This document shows, piece by piece, positions 50,918 through 58,704 of a stretch of 64,000 nt of DNA (within the stretch, counting starts at the first letter, position 1; every line of letters begins with the position of its first letter). Source of the DNA: Actinomycetota bacterium (GTDB lineage Bacteria; Actinomycetota; Acidimicrobiia; IMCC26256; PALSA-610); assembly GCA_005773635.1 (NCBI GenBank), contig SXHN01000004.1, positions 62,001 through 126,000 of the forward strand. The letters are read 5' to 3'. A program made the position numbers and the translations under genes. The notes beneath the pieces were generated by a model. It saw only the letters and a list, made by a program, of their open reading frames with translations. It ran no database searches and had not been told where the DNA came from.

Positions 50918-52569
50918 GGTACACAACCTGTCGTTTGGCAATTGGTGTAGTCGCCACTGCGTTGGCCCTGACGGCGTGTTCGAGCTCCACGGAGTCCTCG
51001 CCGCCAGTGACTGACGACGTCGTGCGCGCCACAACTACCACTGCGTTCACCGCATACGAGCGTCCGGCGTGTTCGCCAGCGAGCTTCAAGCCAGCAGAGG
51101 CCGCACCAGTTGAAGGCTCAACCTCAGATTTTGATCTTGTGTCATTTGATGGCGCGACCATTCGCATGCATTGGTTTCCTCGTGCTGTGGGCAAGCCCTC
51201 TCCGACCGTGCTGAAGGGGCCAGGATGGTCGCTCCCCGGCGATACTGACGCGACCTCGCAAGGGTCTGGTCTGTTCGGTGATGTGAATATCAAGAATTTG
51301 CGTGACTCGGGGTACAACGTGCTCACTTGGGATCCGCGCGGGTTCGGTGAATCAGGCGGCAAAGTCAACATCAACTCAGCAGAGTTTGAAGGCCGAGATG
51401 TGCAGCGCATTATCGATTGGGCATCGGCGCAACCCGAAGTGAAGCTTGATGCCGAGGGCGACCCTTCGTTCGGCATGGTCGGCGCGTCGTACGGCGGTGG
51501 AATTCAATTCATAACCGCCGCGATCGATTGCCGGGTGGACGCCATTGTTCCAGCAATTGCGTGGAAGTCGCTGGAAACCAGTTTGTACAAGAATCAGACC
51601 TACAAAAGCGGCTGGGGCGATGCGCTTTACAATTTCGGTAATACCGCAAACCTCGATCCACACATCGTTGCAAGCCATGATGAAACAGCCGCCGATGGCG
51701 TGTTGTCGAAGGAAAATCAGGATTGGTTTCGGGCTCGGGGGCCGGGGGATCTCGTTGACAAGATCACAGCTCCAACCTTGATTGTGCAGGGCACGGTTGA
51801 CACGTTATTTACTTTGGATGAGGGCGTCGCGAACTACAACGCGTTGCGGGCTCAGGGTGTGCCGGTGGCGATGTTGTGGTACTGCGGCGGGCACGGCGTG
51901 TGCCTCACCCCCGACGGCGACCCCGCTCGCAACTCGACCGTCGCAATCGACTGGTTGAACCGCTTCGTCAAAGGCGACAAGTCGGTTGAAGTTGCGGTGG
52001 GCATTGATGTTGTTGATCAGACCGGTGCCCATATTCGCGCGCGCGAGTTTCCTGGAGCTTCGGGCCCAACGGCTACGGCTTCGGGTCGCGGCACGCTCAA
52101 GCTGATCGAGTCTGGCGGAGCCGGCCCTATCGATCCCGCAACAGCAGCGGGAGTTATCGGCGCATTGGCCGGCGGTTTCACCCCTGCGAAAGCGTCGAAC
52201 TCGATCGATGTTGATATTGCGTTTGCAACCGCCGCGGTGGTGGCAGGCGCACCGAAACTCACGGCCCGGTATCGCGGGTCGTCGCCTGCCGGCGCGAAGC
52301 CAACCAGAGTGTTCGCGCAGCTGGTCGACAGCGCAACTGGCCTTGTACTGGGCAATCAGATCACTCCGATAGAGGTGTTGCTCGACGGCACGGAACATGA
52401 ATTCTCGGTCGCGCTCGAAACGGTCGCGTTTTCCGCTAAGGCCGGTTCAAAATTAACCTTGCAGATTGTGGCCACGACGGTCGCATACGCGAAGCCTCGC
52501 TTTGGAGGCTCGGTGGAATTTGTTGATATTGACGTTGAAGTGCCGACATCGACTGGATTTTCGCAGTAG
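50914..52569 (+). CDS. Alpha/beta-hydrolase lipoprotein (S15/CocE-like)
   Basis: This is an exported hydrolase of 551 residues. The signal peptide ends ALALTACSSS, a lipobox. The catalytic domain has GYNVLTWDPRGFGESGG, the nucleophile elbow GASYGGG (S192), VQGTVDTLFTLDEG with the Asp, and CGGHGVC with the His. A C-terminal beta domain (about 360-551) recalls the jelly-roll of X-Pro dipeptidyl-peptidase and cocaine esterase. ATG 50914 lies in the monooxygenase stop codon. Coupling to a cytoplasmic monooxygenase although it is exported is unusual. It may cleave an ester or peptide. Confidence 0.85.
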   Translation: MRYTTCRLAIGVVATALALTACSSSTESSPPVTDDVVRATTTTAFTAYERPACSPASFKPAEAAPVEGSTSDFDLVSFDGATIRMHWFPRAVGKPSPTVLKGPGWSLPGDTDATSQGSGLFGDVNIKNLRDSGYNVLTWDPRGFGESGGKVNINSAEFEGRDVQRIIDWASAQPEVKLDAEGDPSFGMVGASYGGGIQFITAAIDCRVDAIVPAIAWKSLETSLYKNQTYKSGWGDALYNFGNTANLDPHIVASHDETAADGVLSKENQDWFRARGPGDLVDKITAPTLIVQGTVDTLFTLDEGVANYNALRAQGVPVAMLWYCGGHGVCLTPDGDPARNSTVAIDWLNRFVKGDKSVEVAVGIDVVDQTGAHIRAREFPGASGPTATASGRGTLKLIESGGAGPIDPATAAGVIGALAGGFTPAKASNSIDVDIAFATAAVVAGAPKLTARYRGSSPAGAKPTRVFAQLVDSATGLVLGNQITPIEVLLDGTEHEFSVALETVAFSAKAGSKLTLQIVATTVAYAKPRFGGSVEFVDIDVEVPTSTGFSQ

Positions 52570-52575
52570 CCGAGA

Positions 52576-52581
52576 TACCGT
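52576..52581 (+). promoter_or_regulatory. Leaderless -10 box for the M3 peptidase gene
   Basis: TACCGT lies 6 nt before ATG 52588, directly after the hydrolase stop codon. Confidence 0.55.
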
Positions 52582-52587
52582 CTGAGG

Positions 52588-54387
52588 ATGACCTCAACCT
52601 CATCGGTCCCACGTTGGGACCTCTCCGCCTACTTTGGTTCGTCGAGCGATCGTGGGTTACATGCTTCGTTAGAGTCGGTGTACTCGCGACTCGACCGCCT
52701 CGTAGTGCTGTACGACGAACACAACGTGCGGGCCATCGAAGCTCGGCCTGCGACGAGCGATGATTTTGCCGTGGTGGACCAGATCCTGCGTGAAACCAAT
52801 GCGCTGCACACCGAGCTTCGGCCCGCGAGCGCTTTCCTCTATGGGCTCGTCACGACCGATAGCCGTGACGACATGGCGTCGTCGTTGACTGTTGAAATGC
52901 AAACTCGGCTCGCGGGCCTTGGGCCATTGTGGAAACGGCTAGAGGCGTGGGTCGCTGCCCTTGGTGTAGATGGGTTAAGCGCAGGAAGTTCGGAGGCGGG
53001 CGCACATGAGTTCGCGCTTCGACGGGCGTGCGAATATGCCGAATTCCAGATGAGCGAAGCCGAAGAGGACCTTGCTGCACAGCTCGGGCCGAGTGGGGCG
53101 CTGGCGTGGCAACGGCTCCATGGTGATATTTCATCGCAGCTCATGGCCGATGTGGTCAATGCTGACGGTTCGATTGAACGGATTCCGGTCACCATGGCGC
53201 GCGGTCGTGCAACCGATCACGATCCGCAAGCGCGTCGTGCCGCATACGAGGCCGAACTGGCGGCTTGGGAATCCGCTTCCATTCCACTCGCCGCCGCGAT
53301 CAACGGAGCCAAGGGTGAAATCGGCGTAATCAATCGGCGGCGCGGTTACACAGATGATTTAGAGCCCGCGCTCAAAGGCAACAATGTTGATCGGGCGACA
53401 CTCGACGCGATGAATTCTGCTGTCGTCGATTCGCTTCCCGCATTTCGCCGATATTTTCGTAGCAAAGCTCGCCTGCTAGGCCATGATGCCGGGTTGCCTT
53501 GGTGGGATTTGTTTGCCCCCATCGGAGAATCGGAAACCGTTGAGTGGCAACATGCGGTTGATCTTGTGAATTCTGCATTCGGCGGTTATTCATCGCACCT
53601 TGCCAATCTCGCGACGCGAGCCTTTGATGAGCATTGGGTCGACGCCGAGATGCGCGATGGCAAACGCGGCGGCGCATACTGCGCGTCCTTCGGCGACGAC
53701 GTAAGCCGAGTGCTGATGAACTTCGATGGCAGTCATGAATCGGTCTCAACGCTGGCCCATGAGCTCGGTCACGCGTATCACAACGTCACGATGGCGCCGC
53801 GCACTTCGATACAGCGACGAATGCCGATGGCGCTGGCCGAAACCGCGTCGATTTTTTGCGAGACGCTGCTGTTTCAACATTCGATACAGAGCGCTGCCAA
53901 TGAACAGCAGCGCATCGCCTTGCTCGACACGTATCTTGTCGGAGCGGCCCAGGTCGTCGTCGACATTCATAGCCGTTTCCTGTTTGAAATGGAGTTGTGT
54001 GAACGGCGCCGAAAGACTTCACTTTCAGTTGGCGAGCTGTGTGCGATGATGTCGGCGGCCCAAGATGCCGCGTACGGAGAAGGTGTCGATGCTCGGTACC
54101 GGCATCCGTACATGTGGGCGGTGAAAGCGCATTACTTCACGCCGTTTTATAACTGGCCCTACACGTTCGGGCTTCTCTTCGGCATTGGCTTGTACGCCCG
54201 ATTCGTTGAACACCCGGAGACCTTTCGAGCGGGCTACGACGATCTGCTCTCGATGGCCGGAATGGCCGACGCGATCTCGCTGGGTGCCCGTTTCGGGATA
54301 GACGTCACCGATTCGTCGTTTTGGGCTTCGAGCCTTGCCGTCATCATCGGGCATATCGACAGCTTTGAGGCACTGGCCAGCGCGTAG
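52588..54387 (+). CDS. M3-family oligoendopeptidase (PepF type)
   Basis: This is a zinc metallopeptidase that cleaves short cytoplasmic peptides. The 599-residue chain is typical for oligoendopeptidase F. The zinc site is HELGH (391-395, in ESVSTLAHELGHAYH), with the third ligand Glu in MALAETASIFCETLLF. The remaining length is helical, and YMWAVKAHYF...FYNWPYTFGLLFG at the C-terminus is the family's substrate-loop block. A leaderless -10 box precedes ATG 52588. No signal peptide is present. Confidence 0.92.
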   Translation: MTSTSSVPRWDLSAYFGSSSDRGLHASLESVYSRLDRLVVLYDEHNVRAIEARPATSDDFAVVDQILRETNALHTELRPASAFLYGLVTTDSRDDMASSLTVEMQTRLAGLGPLWKRLEAWVAALGVDGLSAGSSEAGAHEFALRRACEYAEFQMSEAEEDLAAQLGPSGALAWQRLHGDISSQLMADVVNADGSIERIPVTMARGRATDHDPQARRAAYEAELAAWESASIPLAAAINGAKGEIGVINRRRGYTDDLEPALKGNNVDRATLDAMNSAVVDSLPAFRRYFRSKARLLGHDAGLPWWDLFAPIGESETVEWQHAVDLVNSAFGGYSSHLANLATRAFDEHWVDAEMRDGKRGGAYCASFGDDVSRVLMNFDGSHESVSTLAHELGHAYHNVTMAPRTSIQRRMPMALAETASIFCETLLFQHSIQSAANEQQRIALLDTYLVGAAQVVVDIHSRFLFEMELCERRRKTSLSVGELCAMMSAAQDAAYGEGVDARYRHPYMWAVKAHYFTPFYNWPYTFGLLFGIGLYARFVEHPETFRAGYDDLLSMAGMADAISLGARFGIDVTDSSFWASSLAVIIGHIDSFEALASA

Positions 54388-54415
54388 CAACCAGCGGGGT
54401 CGCGAGCGTGGCCGT

Positions 54416-54421
54416 TACGAT
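54416..54421 (+). promoter_or_regulatory. Leaderless -10 box for the quinone oxidoreductase gene
   Basis: TACGAT lies 7 nt before ATG 54429 and decides this start over the in-frame codon at 54408. Confidence 0.55.
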
Positions 54422-54428
54422 GCTGGTC

Positions 54429-55391
54429 ATGAAAGCAGCGGTCTATTACCAAACTGGCAGCCCGAATGTATTGAAGTATGAAGACGTCGCCGATCCGGTT
54501 TGCGGCCCCGGCGATGTACTCGTCAAGGTCGAAGCCGTCAGCATTGAAGGCGGCGACACGCTGAACCGTCTCGGGGGAGACATGCCGACGGTCCCTCACA
54601 TTGTTGGGTATCAGTGCGCCGGGACGATTGTCGAAGTTGGCGAGGGCGTGCACGACCGTGTCGTTGGCCAACGTGTCGTTGCGACCATGATGTGGGGGTC
54701 ACACGCGGAGCTGGTCTCGGTGCCCGCGATCATCACGTGGCCGATCGCGGTGGGTGCCGACGTTGTGGCTGCTGCCTGTGTTCCGGTCCCGTTCGGAACT
54801 GCCGACGATTGTCTCTTCGAGTTCGGTCATCTCGAACCCGAACACACGGTGTTGATTCAGGCCGGCGCCGGTGGCGTCGGACTCGCTGCGATTCAACTTG
54901 CGAAACGTTGTGGGGCGACGGTCTTTGCCACCGCCTCCAACCTTGGTCGTCTAGATACCGCAATGGAATACGGGCTTGATCGCGGGTTCGACTATTCACA
55001 ATCGGGATGGGTCGATGAGGTGCGCGCCGCAACGGGTGGGCGCGGCGTCGATCTTGTCGTTGATTCGGTCGGTGGCAAAGTGTTGGCGGGCAGCGTTGCC
55101 TGTTTGGCGTATCGAGGTCGGTGTATCACGGTAGGAAGCGCGGGCCGCGACCCGCAGCCGTTCGATATCGGTGTGCTTGGCATGAATAATCAAACGATTA
55201 CCGGCGTGTTCCTTGGTGCTGAAATTGTCACGGACCGAGCGCGCACGATGATCGGTCGTCACGTCGATGATGTTGGTGCTGGCCGACTGAGCGTGGTGGT
55301 GGACCGCACGTTTCCGCTCTCGCAAGCGGCCGAAGCCCACGCGTTCATAGAAAGCCGCCAAGCCGTAGGCCGCGTTGTGCTCATCCCGTAG
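54429..55391 (+). CDS. NADPH:quinone reductase-like medium-chain dehydrogenase
   Basis: This is a zinc-less MDR enzyme of 320 residues. MKAAVYYQTGSPNVLKYEDV is the classic opening, followed by VGYQCAGTIVEVGEGV, then the Rossmann block IQAGAGGVGLAAIQLAKRCGA, then VDLVVDSVGGKVL. The C-terminus has LSQAAEAHAFIESRQAVGRVVL, typical of quinone oxidoreductases. No zinc-ligand Cys cluster is present. The start at 54429 is fixed by the leaderless -10 box and family N-terminus. It reduces quinones or enones with NADPH. Confidence 0.9.
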   Translation: MKAAVYYQTGSPNVLKYEDVADPVCGPGDVLVKVEAVSIEGGDTLNRLGGDMPTVPHIVGYQCAGTIVEVGEGVHDRVVGQRVVATMMWGSHAELVSVPAIITWPIAVGADVVAAACVPVPFGTADDCLFEFGHLEPEHTVLIQAGAGGVGLAAIQLAKRCGATVFATASNLGRLDTAMEYGLDRGFDYSQSGWVDEVRAATGGRGVDLVVDSVGGKVLAGSVACLAYRGRCITVGSAGRDPQPFDIGVLGMNNQTITGVFLGAEIVTDRARTMIGRHVDDVGAGRLSVVVDRTFPLSQAAEAHAFIESRQAVGRVVLIP

Positions 55392-55420
55392 CTGACCCGG
55401 CGCGACCCTTCCCCGCCGCG

Positions 55421-55535
55421 GTCCCATGAAAGCCGCGCAAGCCGCCAGATTGTGTGACCACCTCGAGTTTCGGTGCCGGACATGTGCGCCGAGGTCCCAC
55501 GAAAGCCGCGCAAGCCGCCAGATTGTGTGACCACG
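55421..55535. repeat. Two 42-bp direct repeats, 73-bp period
   Basis: Copies at 55421-55462 and 55494-55535 share GGTCCCA..GAAAGCCGCGC and continue to GATTGTGTGACCAC, with a single mismatch (T/C). The spacer is 31 bp. They fill most of the 180-bp gap between the reductase gene and the convergent copy C gene. The element has no strong internal palindrome and no gene. Confidence 0.75.
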
Positions 55536-55571
55536 CGGCGACGATGCGCCGTTCGCGCGTTAGGACGCGAC

Positions 55572-56699
55572 TTATTTCGCAGGGTCGAGGATTGATTCGA
55601 AGCCGTAGCGGGTGTGTGGGCCGAAGCAGATTTGTTCGAGCACACCGATGCCAACCTTGTCGCCGCTGCGGGCCCGCACAACCTGCTGGATATGTTGGTT
55701 TTCGAAACCCATTTCGTTGAGATCGGCGGTCTTCCACGAATCGCTGCCGATCGCGTACTCACCGTGCCAAAGCCCGTGACCCCATGTGGGGTGCATGTAT
55801 CCGATGCCTTTCATGCGAAAGCACAGCAGCGGTTCGAGCTCGATCTCTTCAGTTTCGCCATTGTCGCGGTGCAACTCGATGCGGGCGTGACCAGCGCGGC
55901 GCGTGCCTGGGACGTAGGTGATGTGATGATCGACGCCCGCGAGCACTTCTGTGCCAGGGTCTTCGGCGCCAGGGATGTCGTTGAGGTCGCTGTAGACAGG
56001 AACGATGGCTCCGTCTTCATGCCATTTGTTGCCACGCGCATTTTCGAAGACGCCAAAGTGCGTGCAGCGGTCTTCCCAATGCAGCGGTGCCCAAGCGAAA
56101 AAGATTTGCATGCTTGACGGATCTTGGGGTGCGAGCCCTTGGTCGGGCGCGCCGATCGGGCGCACGCCCCAACTGCGGTCTTTGGTGCCGAGCACACGAT
56201 CGGCATTGACGTTGATTGTTTTGCCGTCGCAGTGGATCTCTCCCTGCCATCGCCCGAACTGTGCGAACCTCGTGACGTCCATGATGAGCCGCGGGCCAAC
56301 GAACTTGGTTTGGCGACCTTCTTCGATGCACGCGGTGCGGGCGGTAAACAACAGGTCGGCGCTGATACCGGTCTCGTTCTCATCGAGGACGAATCGAATT
56401 TGGCGCATGGGCTCAATAACTTCAATCCGGTACGGCCCAATTGATACATCCGTAGGCTCTTTCGGTGCCCGGCGCGACCCGAAGAAGCAGTGCTGTTCTC
56501 CGTTATGCACGACGCTGAACGCGCCGTCGAGTATGCCGAGGTTCGGGTACCTCGCCGCGCCGATTCCGAAGTAAAACTCGCCGTCGTCCTGATAGCCGTT
56601 GAACCAATAGCGGTCGTAGGCATTGCGGTCGCCGGACATGGGCGCGGCGATGGGTGCCGCAGTTTGGTGGATGGGGTAGTCGTCAAAGCTTGAAAGCAT
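55572..56699 (-). CDS. Uncharacterised AttH/CrtC-like beta-barrel protein, copy C
   Basis: This is a 375-residue paralogue, closest to copy A. It shares SFDDYPIHQ, GDRNAYDRYWFN, GIGAARYPN and IGPYRIEVIEPMRQIRFVLD, and the motif TKDRSWGVRPIG. It is cytoplasmic. ATG 56699 has TAGTGT 6 nt upstream, and the TAG of that box is the stop of the HDAC-like gene. The protein has no visible catalytic residues from a known enzyme class; the conserved Asp-Arg-Ser-Trp-Gly motif is the main handle. Function unknown. Confidence 0.65.
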   Translation of the reverse strand: MLSSFDDYPIHQTAAPIAAPMSGDRNAYDRYWFNGYQDDGEFYFGIGAARYPNLGILDGAFSVVHNGEQHCFFGSRRAPKEPTDVSIGPYRIEVIEPMRQIRFVLDENETGISADLLFTARTACIEEGRQTKFVGPRLIMDVTRFAQFGRWQGEIHCDGKTINVNADRVLGTKDRSWGVRPIGAPDQGLAPQDPSSMQIFFAWAPLHWEDRCTHFGVFENARGNKWHEDGAIVPVYSDLNDIPGAEDPGTEVLAGVDHHITYVPGTRRAGHARIELHRDNGETEEIELEPLLCFRMKGIGYMHPTWGHGLWHGEYAIGSDSWKTADLNEMGFENQHIQQVVRARSGDKVGIGVLEQICFGPHTRYGFESILDPAK

Positions 56700-56705
56700 G
56701 ACGGC

Positions 56706-56711
56706 ACACTA
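56706..56711 (-). promoter_or_regulatory. Leaderless -10 box for copy C that includes the upstream stop codon
   Basis: TAGTGT on the minus strand lies 6 nt before ATG 56699. Its first three bases (56709-56711) are the TAG stop of the HDAC-like gene. Confidence 0.55.
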
Positions 56712-57770
56712 GACACCGGCGAGCGCCATGAGCCAGGTGACAACGTTGATGCCAATTGCCTCAACGTCGTAGCCGCCTTCTTGTAACACAACGGTGGGTA
56801 ATCCGAGCTCGCGCACCATGAGACCTTGTTGCCTGTACGACTCGGTTGAGAGGTCTAAATCGCCCAACGGATCGTTGGTGTAGGTATCGACCCCGAGCGA
56901 CACGATGACGATTTCGGGTGCAAACGCGGCGATCGCATCAATGCCAACGCGGAGACGACTGGCGTATTCGTCGTTGTTGCAGCGCGGCGGAAGTGTCAGA
57001 TTGAGATTGGAGTTGCGGCCGTGACCCTCGCCGATTTCGTCTTCGTATCCACAAAAGTACGGGTACGCGCGCGATGGATCTCCGTGGAGCGATACGTACT
57101 GCACATCGCCGCGTGCCCAAAAGATCTGTTGGGTCCCGTTGCCGTGGTGATAGTCAACGTCGAGAATCGTCACGCGCGCCGCCCCTGAATTCAGCGCGTG
57201 CTGTGCGCTGATCGCTGCGTTGTTGAAGTAGCAATACCCGCCAAAGCCCGCGACGGGGGCGTGGTGCCCGGGAGGGCGACATAATCCATATGCGGCCATT
57301 GCTGTGCTGTCCATCACGCGGTCGGTTGCAGTGAGTGCCACGTCGACTGCAGACCGGGCAGCTTGATAGGTGCCTTGCATGAGCGGCGTAGTGGTGTCAA
57401 AACACCAGTAGCCGAGCCGACCTATCGCCCCTTGAGGTTCTCGAAATGGTGGCATCCCTTCGTTCATTGCCGGGTGTCGGTATGTGTCGGCTACGGCATC
57501 AGTGATGGGCGCGGGTGTCGTCGCGAGCGCACCGATATATTCTGCCCAAGCATCCGCGAGGTATCGCACGAGTGCGGCGTCGTGAACGGCAACGATTGGA
57601 TCCAGGCCGTATTCGATTGGGGAGTGCATCGTGAAGGCCTGATCAGCGAGCAAGGCTGCCTTGATGTTCTCAGCTCGCTGCGGACATTCGTTCATCGGCC
57701 AGCGGTGGCCGAATTCGACTTGTTCCGTAGGGTTGTGGGCGAGGTGGTCCGGCGAGTAGATCGCATCCAT
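56709..57770 (-). CDS. HDAC-like amidohydrolase (acetylpolyamine amidohydrolase type)
   Basis: This is a zinc-dependent deacetylase of 353 residues. It has RPPGHHAPVAGFGGYCYFNN with the paired His, ILDVDYHHGNGTQQIF with the zinc Asp and His, and VSLGVDTYTNDPLGDL with the second zinc Asp. LQEGGYD is the end-loop motif. In bacteria such enzymes remove acetyl groups from polyamines or proteins; the polyamine-type gene set at 10.4-13 kb makes that plausible. ATG 57770 has TAGAAT 6 nt upstream. It is divergent from the enoyl-CoA hydratase gene. Confidence 0.9.
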   Translation of the reverse strand: MDAIYSPDHLAHNPTEQVEFGHRWPMNECPQRAENIKAALLADQAFTMHSPIEYGLDPIVAVHDAALVRYLADAWAEYIGALATTPAPITDAVADTYRHPAMNEGMPPFREPQGAIGRLGYWCFDTTTPLMQGTYQAARSAVDVALTATDRVMDSTAMAAYGLCRPPGHHAPVAGFGGYCYFNNAAISAQHALNSGAARVTILDVDYHHGNGTQQIFWARGDVQYVSLHGDPSRAYPYFCGYEDEIGEGHGRNSNLNLTLPPRCNNDEYASRLRVGIDAIAAFAPEIVIVSLGVDTYTNDPLGDLDLSTESYRQQGLMVRELGLPTVVLQEGGYDVEAIGINVVTWLMALAGV

Positions 57771-57776
57771 GGAGCG

Positions 57777-57823
57777 ATTCTATGGGTGCATTCGAATTCG
57801 CGATGCTGCGACCGAAGTAGCGT
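57777..57823. promoter_or_regulatory. Divergent leaderless promoters of the HDAC-like and enoyl-CoA hydratase genes
   Basis: TAGAAT (minus, 57777-57782) lies 6 nt before ATG 57770, and TAGCGT (plus, 57818-57823) lies 7 nt before ATG 57831. Both genes lack a Shine-Dalgarno motif. Confidence 0.55.
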
Positions 57824-57830
57824 CGTCCCC

Positions 57831-58610
57831 ATGGCAGACCTCTCGGTTGTTGTACAGGACGCAGTCGCGGTGGTGACGTTGGATCGTGCTCCGGTCAACG
57901 CGGTTACCCCTCAGACCTATTTAGAAATCATTGACGTATTCACAAGTTTCGCGGAGCGCCGGGATGTGCGAGTAGCGATTCTTACTGCCACAGGAACGCG
58001 AGCGTTCGTGGGTGGCGCGGATCTCAAATCGATTGATGATGCCGACCCGGCGAACTGGCCGGCGCGCCGAGTGCTCGACCGCGGCGTACTGGCCCGCGAC
58101 GCCATGTGGGCCATCGGCGACTGTGCCGTGCCGGTGATTGGTGCGATCAACGGCCCCGCGATCGGCGCAGGTGTCGCACTCGCGGCCATGTGCGATGTGC
58201 TGGTCGTCGCGGATCACGCCACGTTCGGCCTGACTGAGATCAATGTGGGTTTACTCGGTGCAAGTTCACATTTATCGTTGTTGGTGAGCCGCCATATTGC
58301 TCGCGAGTTGTTCTTCACCGGAGAAGTAATTTCGGCGCAAGAATTGCAGTCCCTGGGAGCAATTCGTCATGTTGTTCCGATAGCCGACTTGCTCGATACC
58401 GCGCGCTCCATCGCTGCGACACTCGCGGCGAAGAGTCCGATTGCATTGCGTCTCGCGAAAGAGTCGATGAATCGGGCCGAGTTTCTCCCCCTGAAAGACG
58501 CGTACCGCTCCGAGCAGGATTACACGGCTCGGCTTATGGGATTCGAGGATTCAACCGAGGCACGAATGGCGTACCTCGAGAAGCGAACTCCTGAATGGAA
58601 ATGGCGATAG
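57831..58610 (+). CDS. Enoyl-CoA hydratase/isomerase family protein
   Basis: This is a crotonase-fold enzyme of 259 residues. AFVGGADLKSID forms the first oxyanion strand, INGPAIGAGVALAAMCD the second, and FGLTEINVGLLGASSHL the active-site helix. The Glu equal to rat mitochondrial hydratase E164 is present in TEINVG. The E144 position in the GAGVALAAMCD block is Ala, so simple hydratase activity is doubtful; isomerase, hydrolase or other crotonase chemistry is possible. ATG 57831 is set by a leaderless -10 box; the frame is open to 57363. Confidence 0.88.
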   Translation: MADLSVVVQDAVAVVTLDRAPVNAVTPQTYLEIIDVFTSFAERRDVRVAILTATGTRAFVGGADLKSIDDADPANWPARRVLDRGVLARDAMWAIGDCAVPVIGAINGPAIGAGVALAAMCDVLVVADHATFGLTEINVGLLGASSHLSLLVSRHIARELFFTGEVISAQELQSLGAIRHVVPIADLLDTARSIAATLAAKSPIALRLAKESMNRAEFLPLKDAYRSEQDYTARLMGFEDSTEARMAYLEKRTPEWKWR

Positions 58611-58704
58611 TCGCGCTCTTGAGCGCTGACACCTCAGCAGGCCGACGAAATGTTGCGCGACCAATCATGATCTTGAGGTCGTTCCGCATACAGTGGTCGG
58701 TTCG

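Noticed and set aside
55421-55535. CRISPR array
   Set aside because: Only two copies with a 31-bp spacer, no further units and no cas genes in the window.
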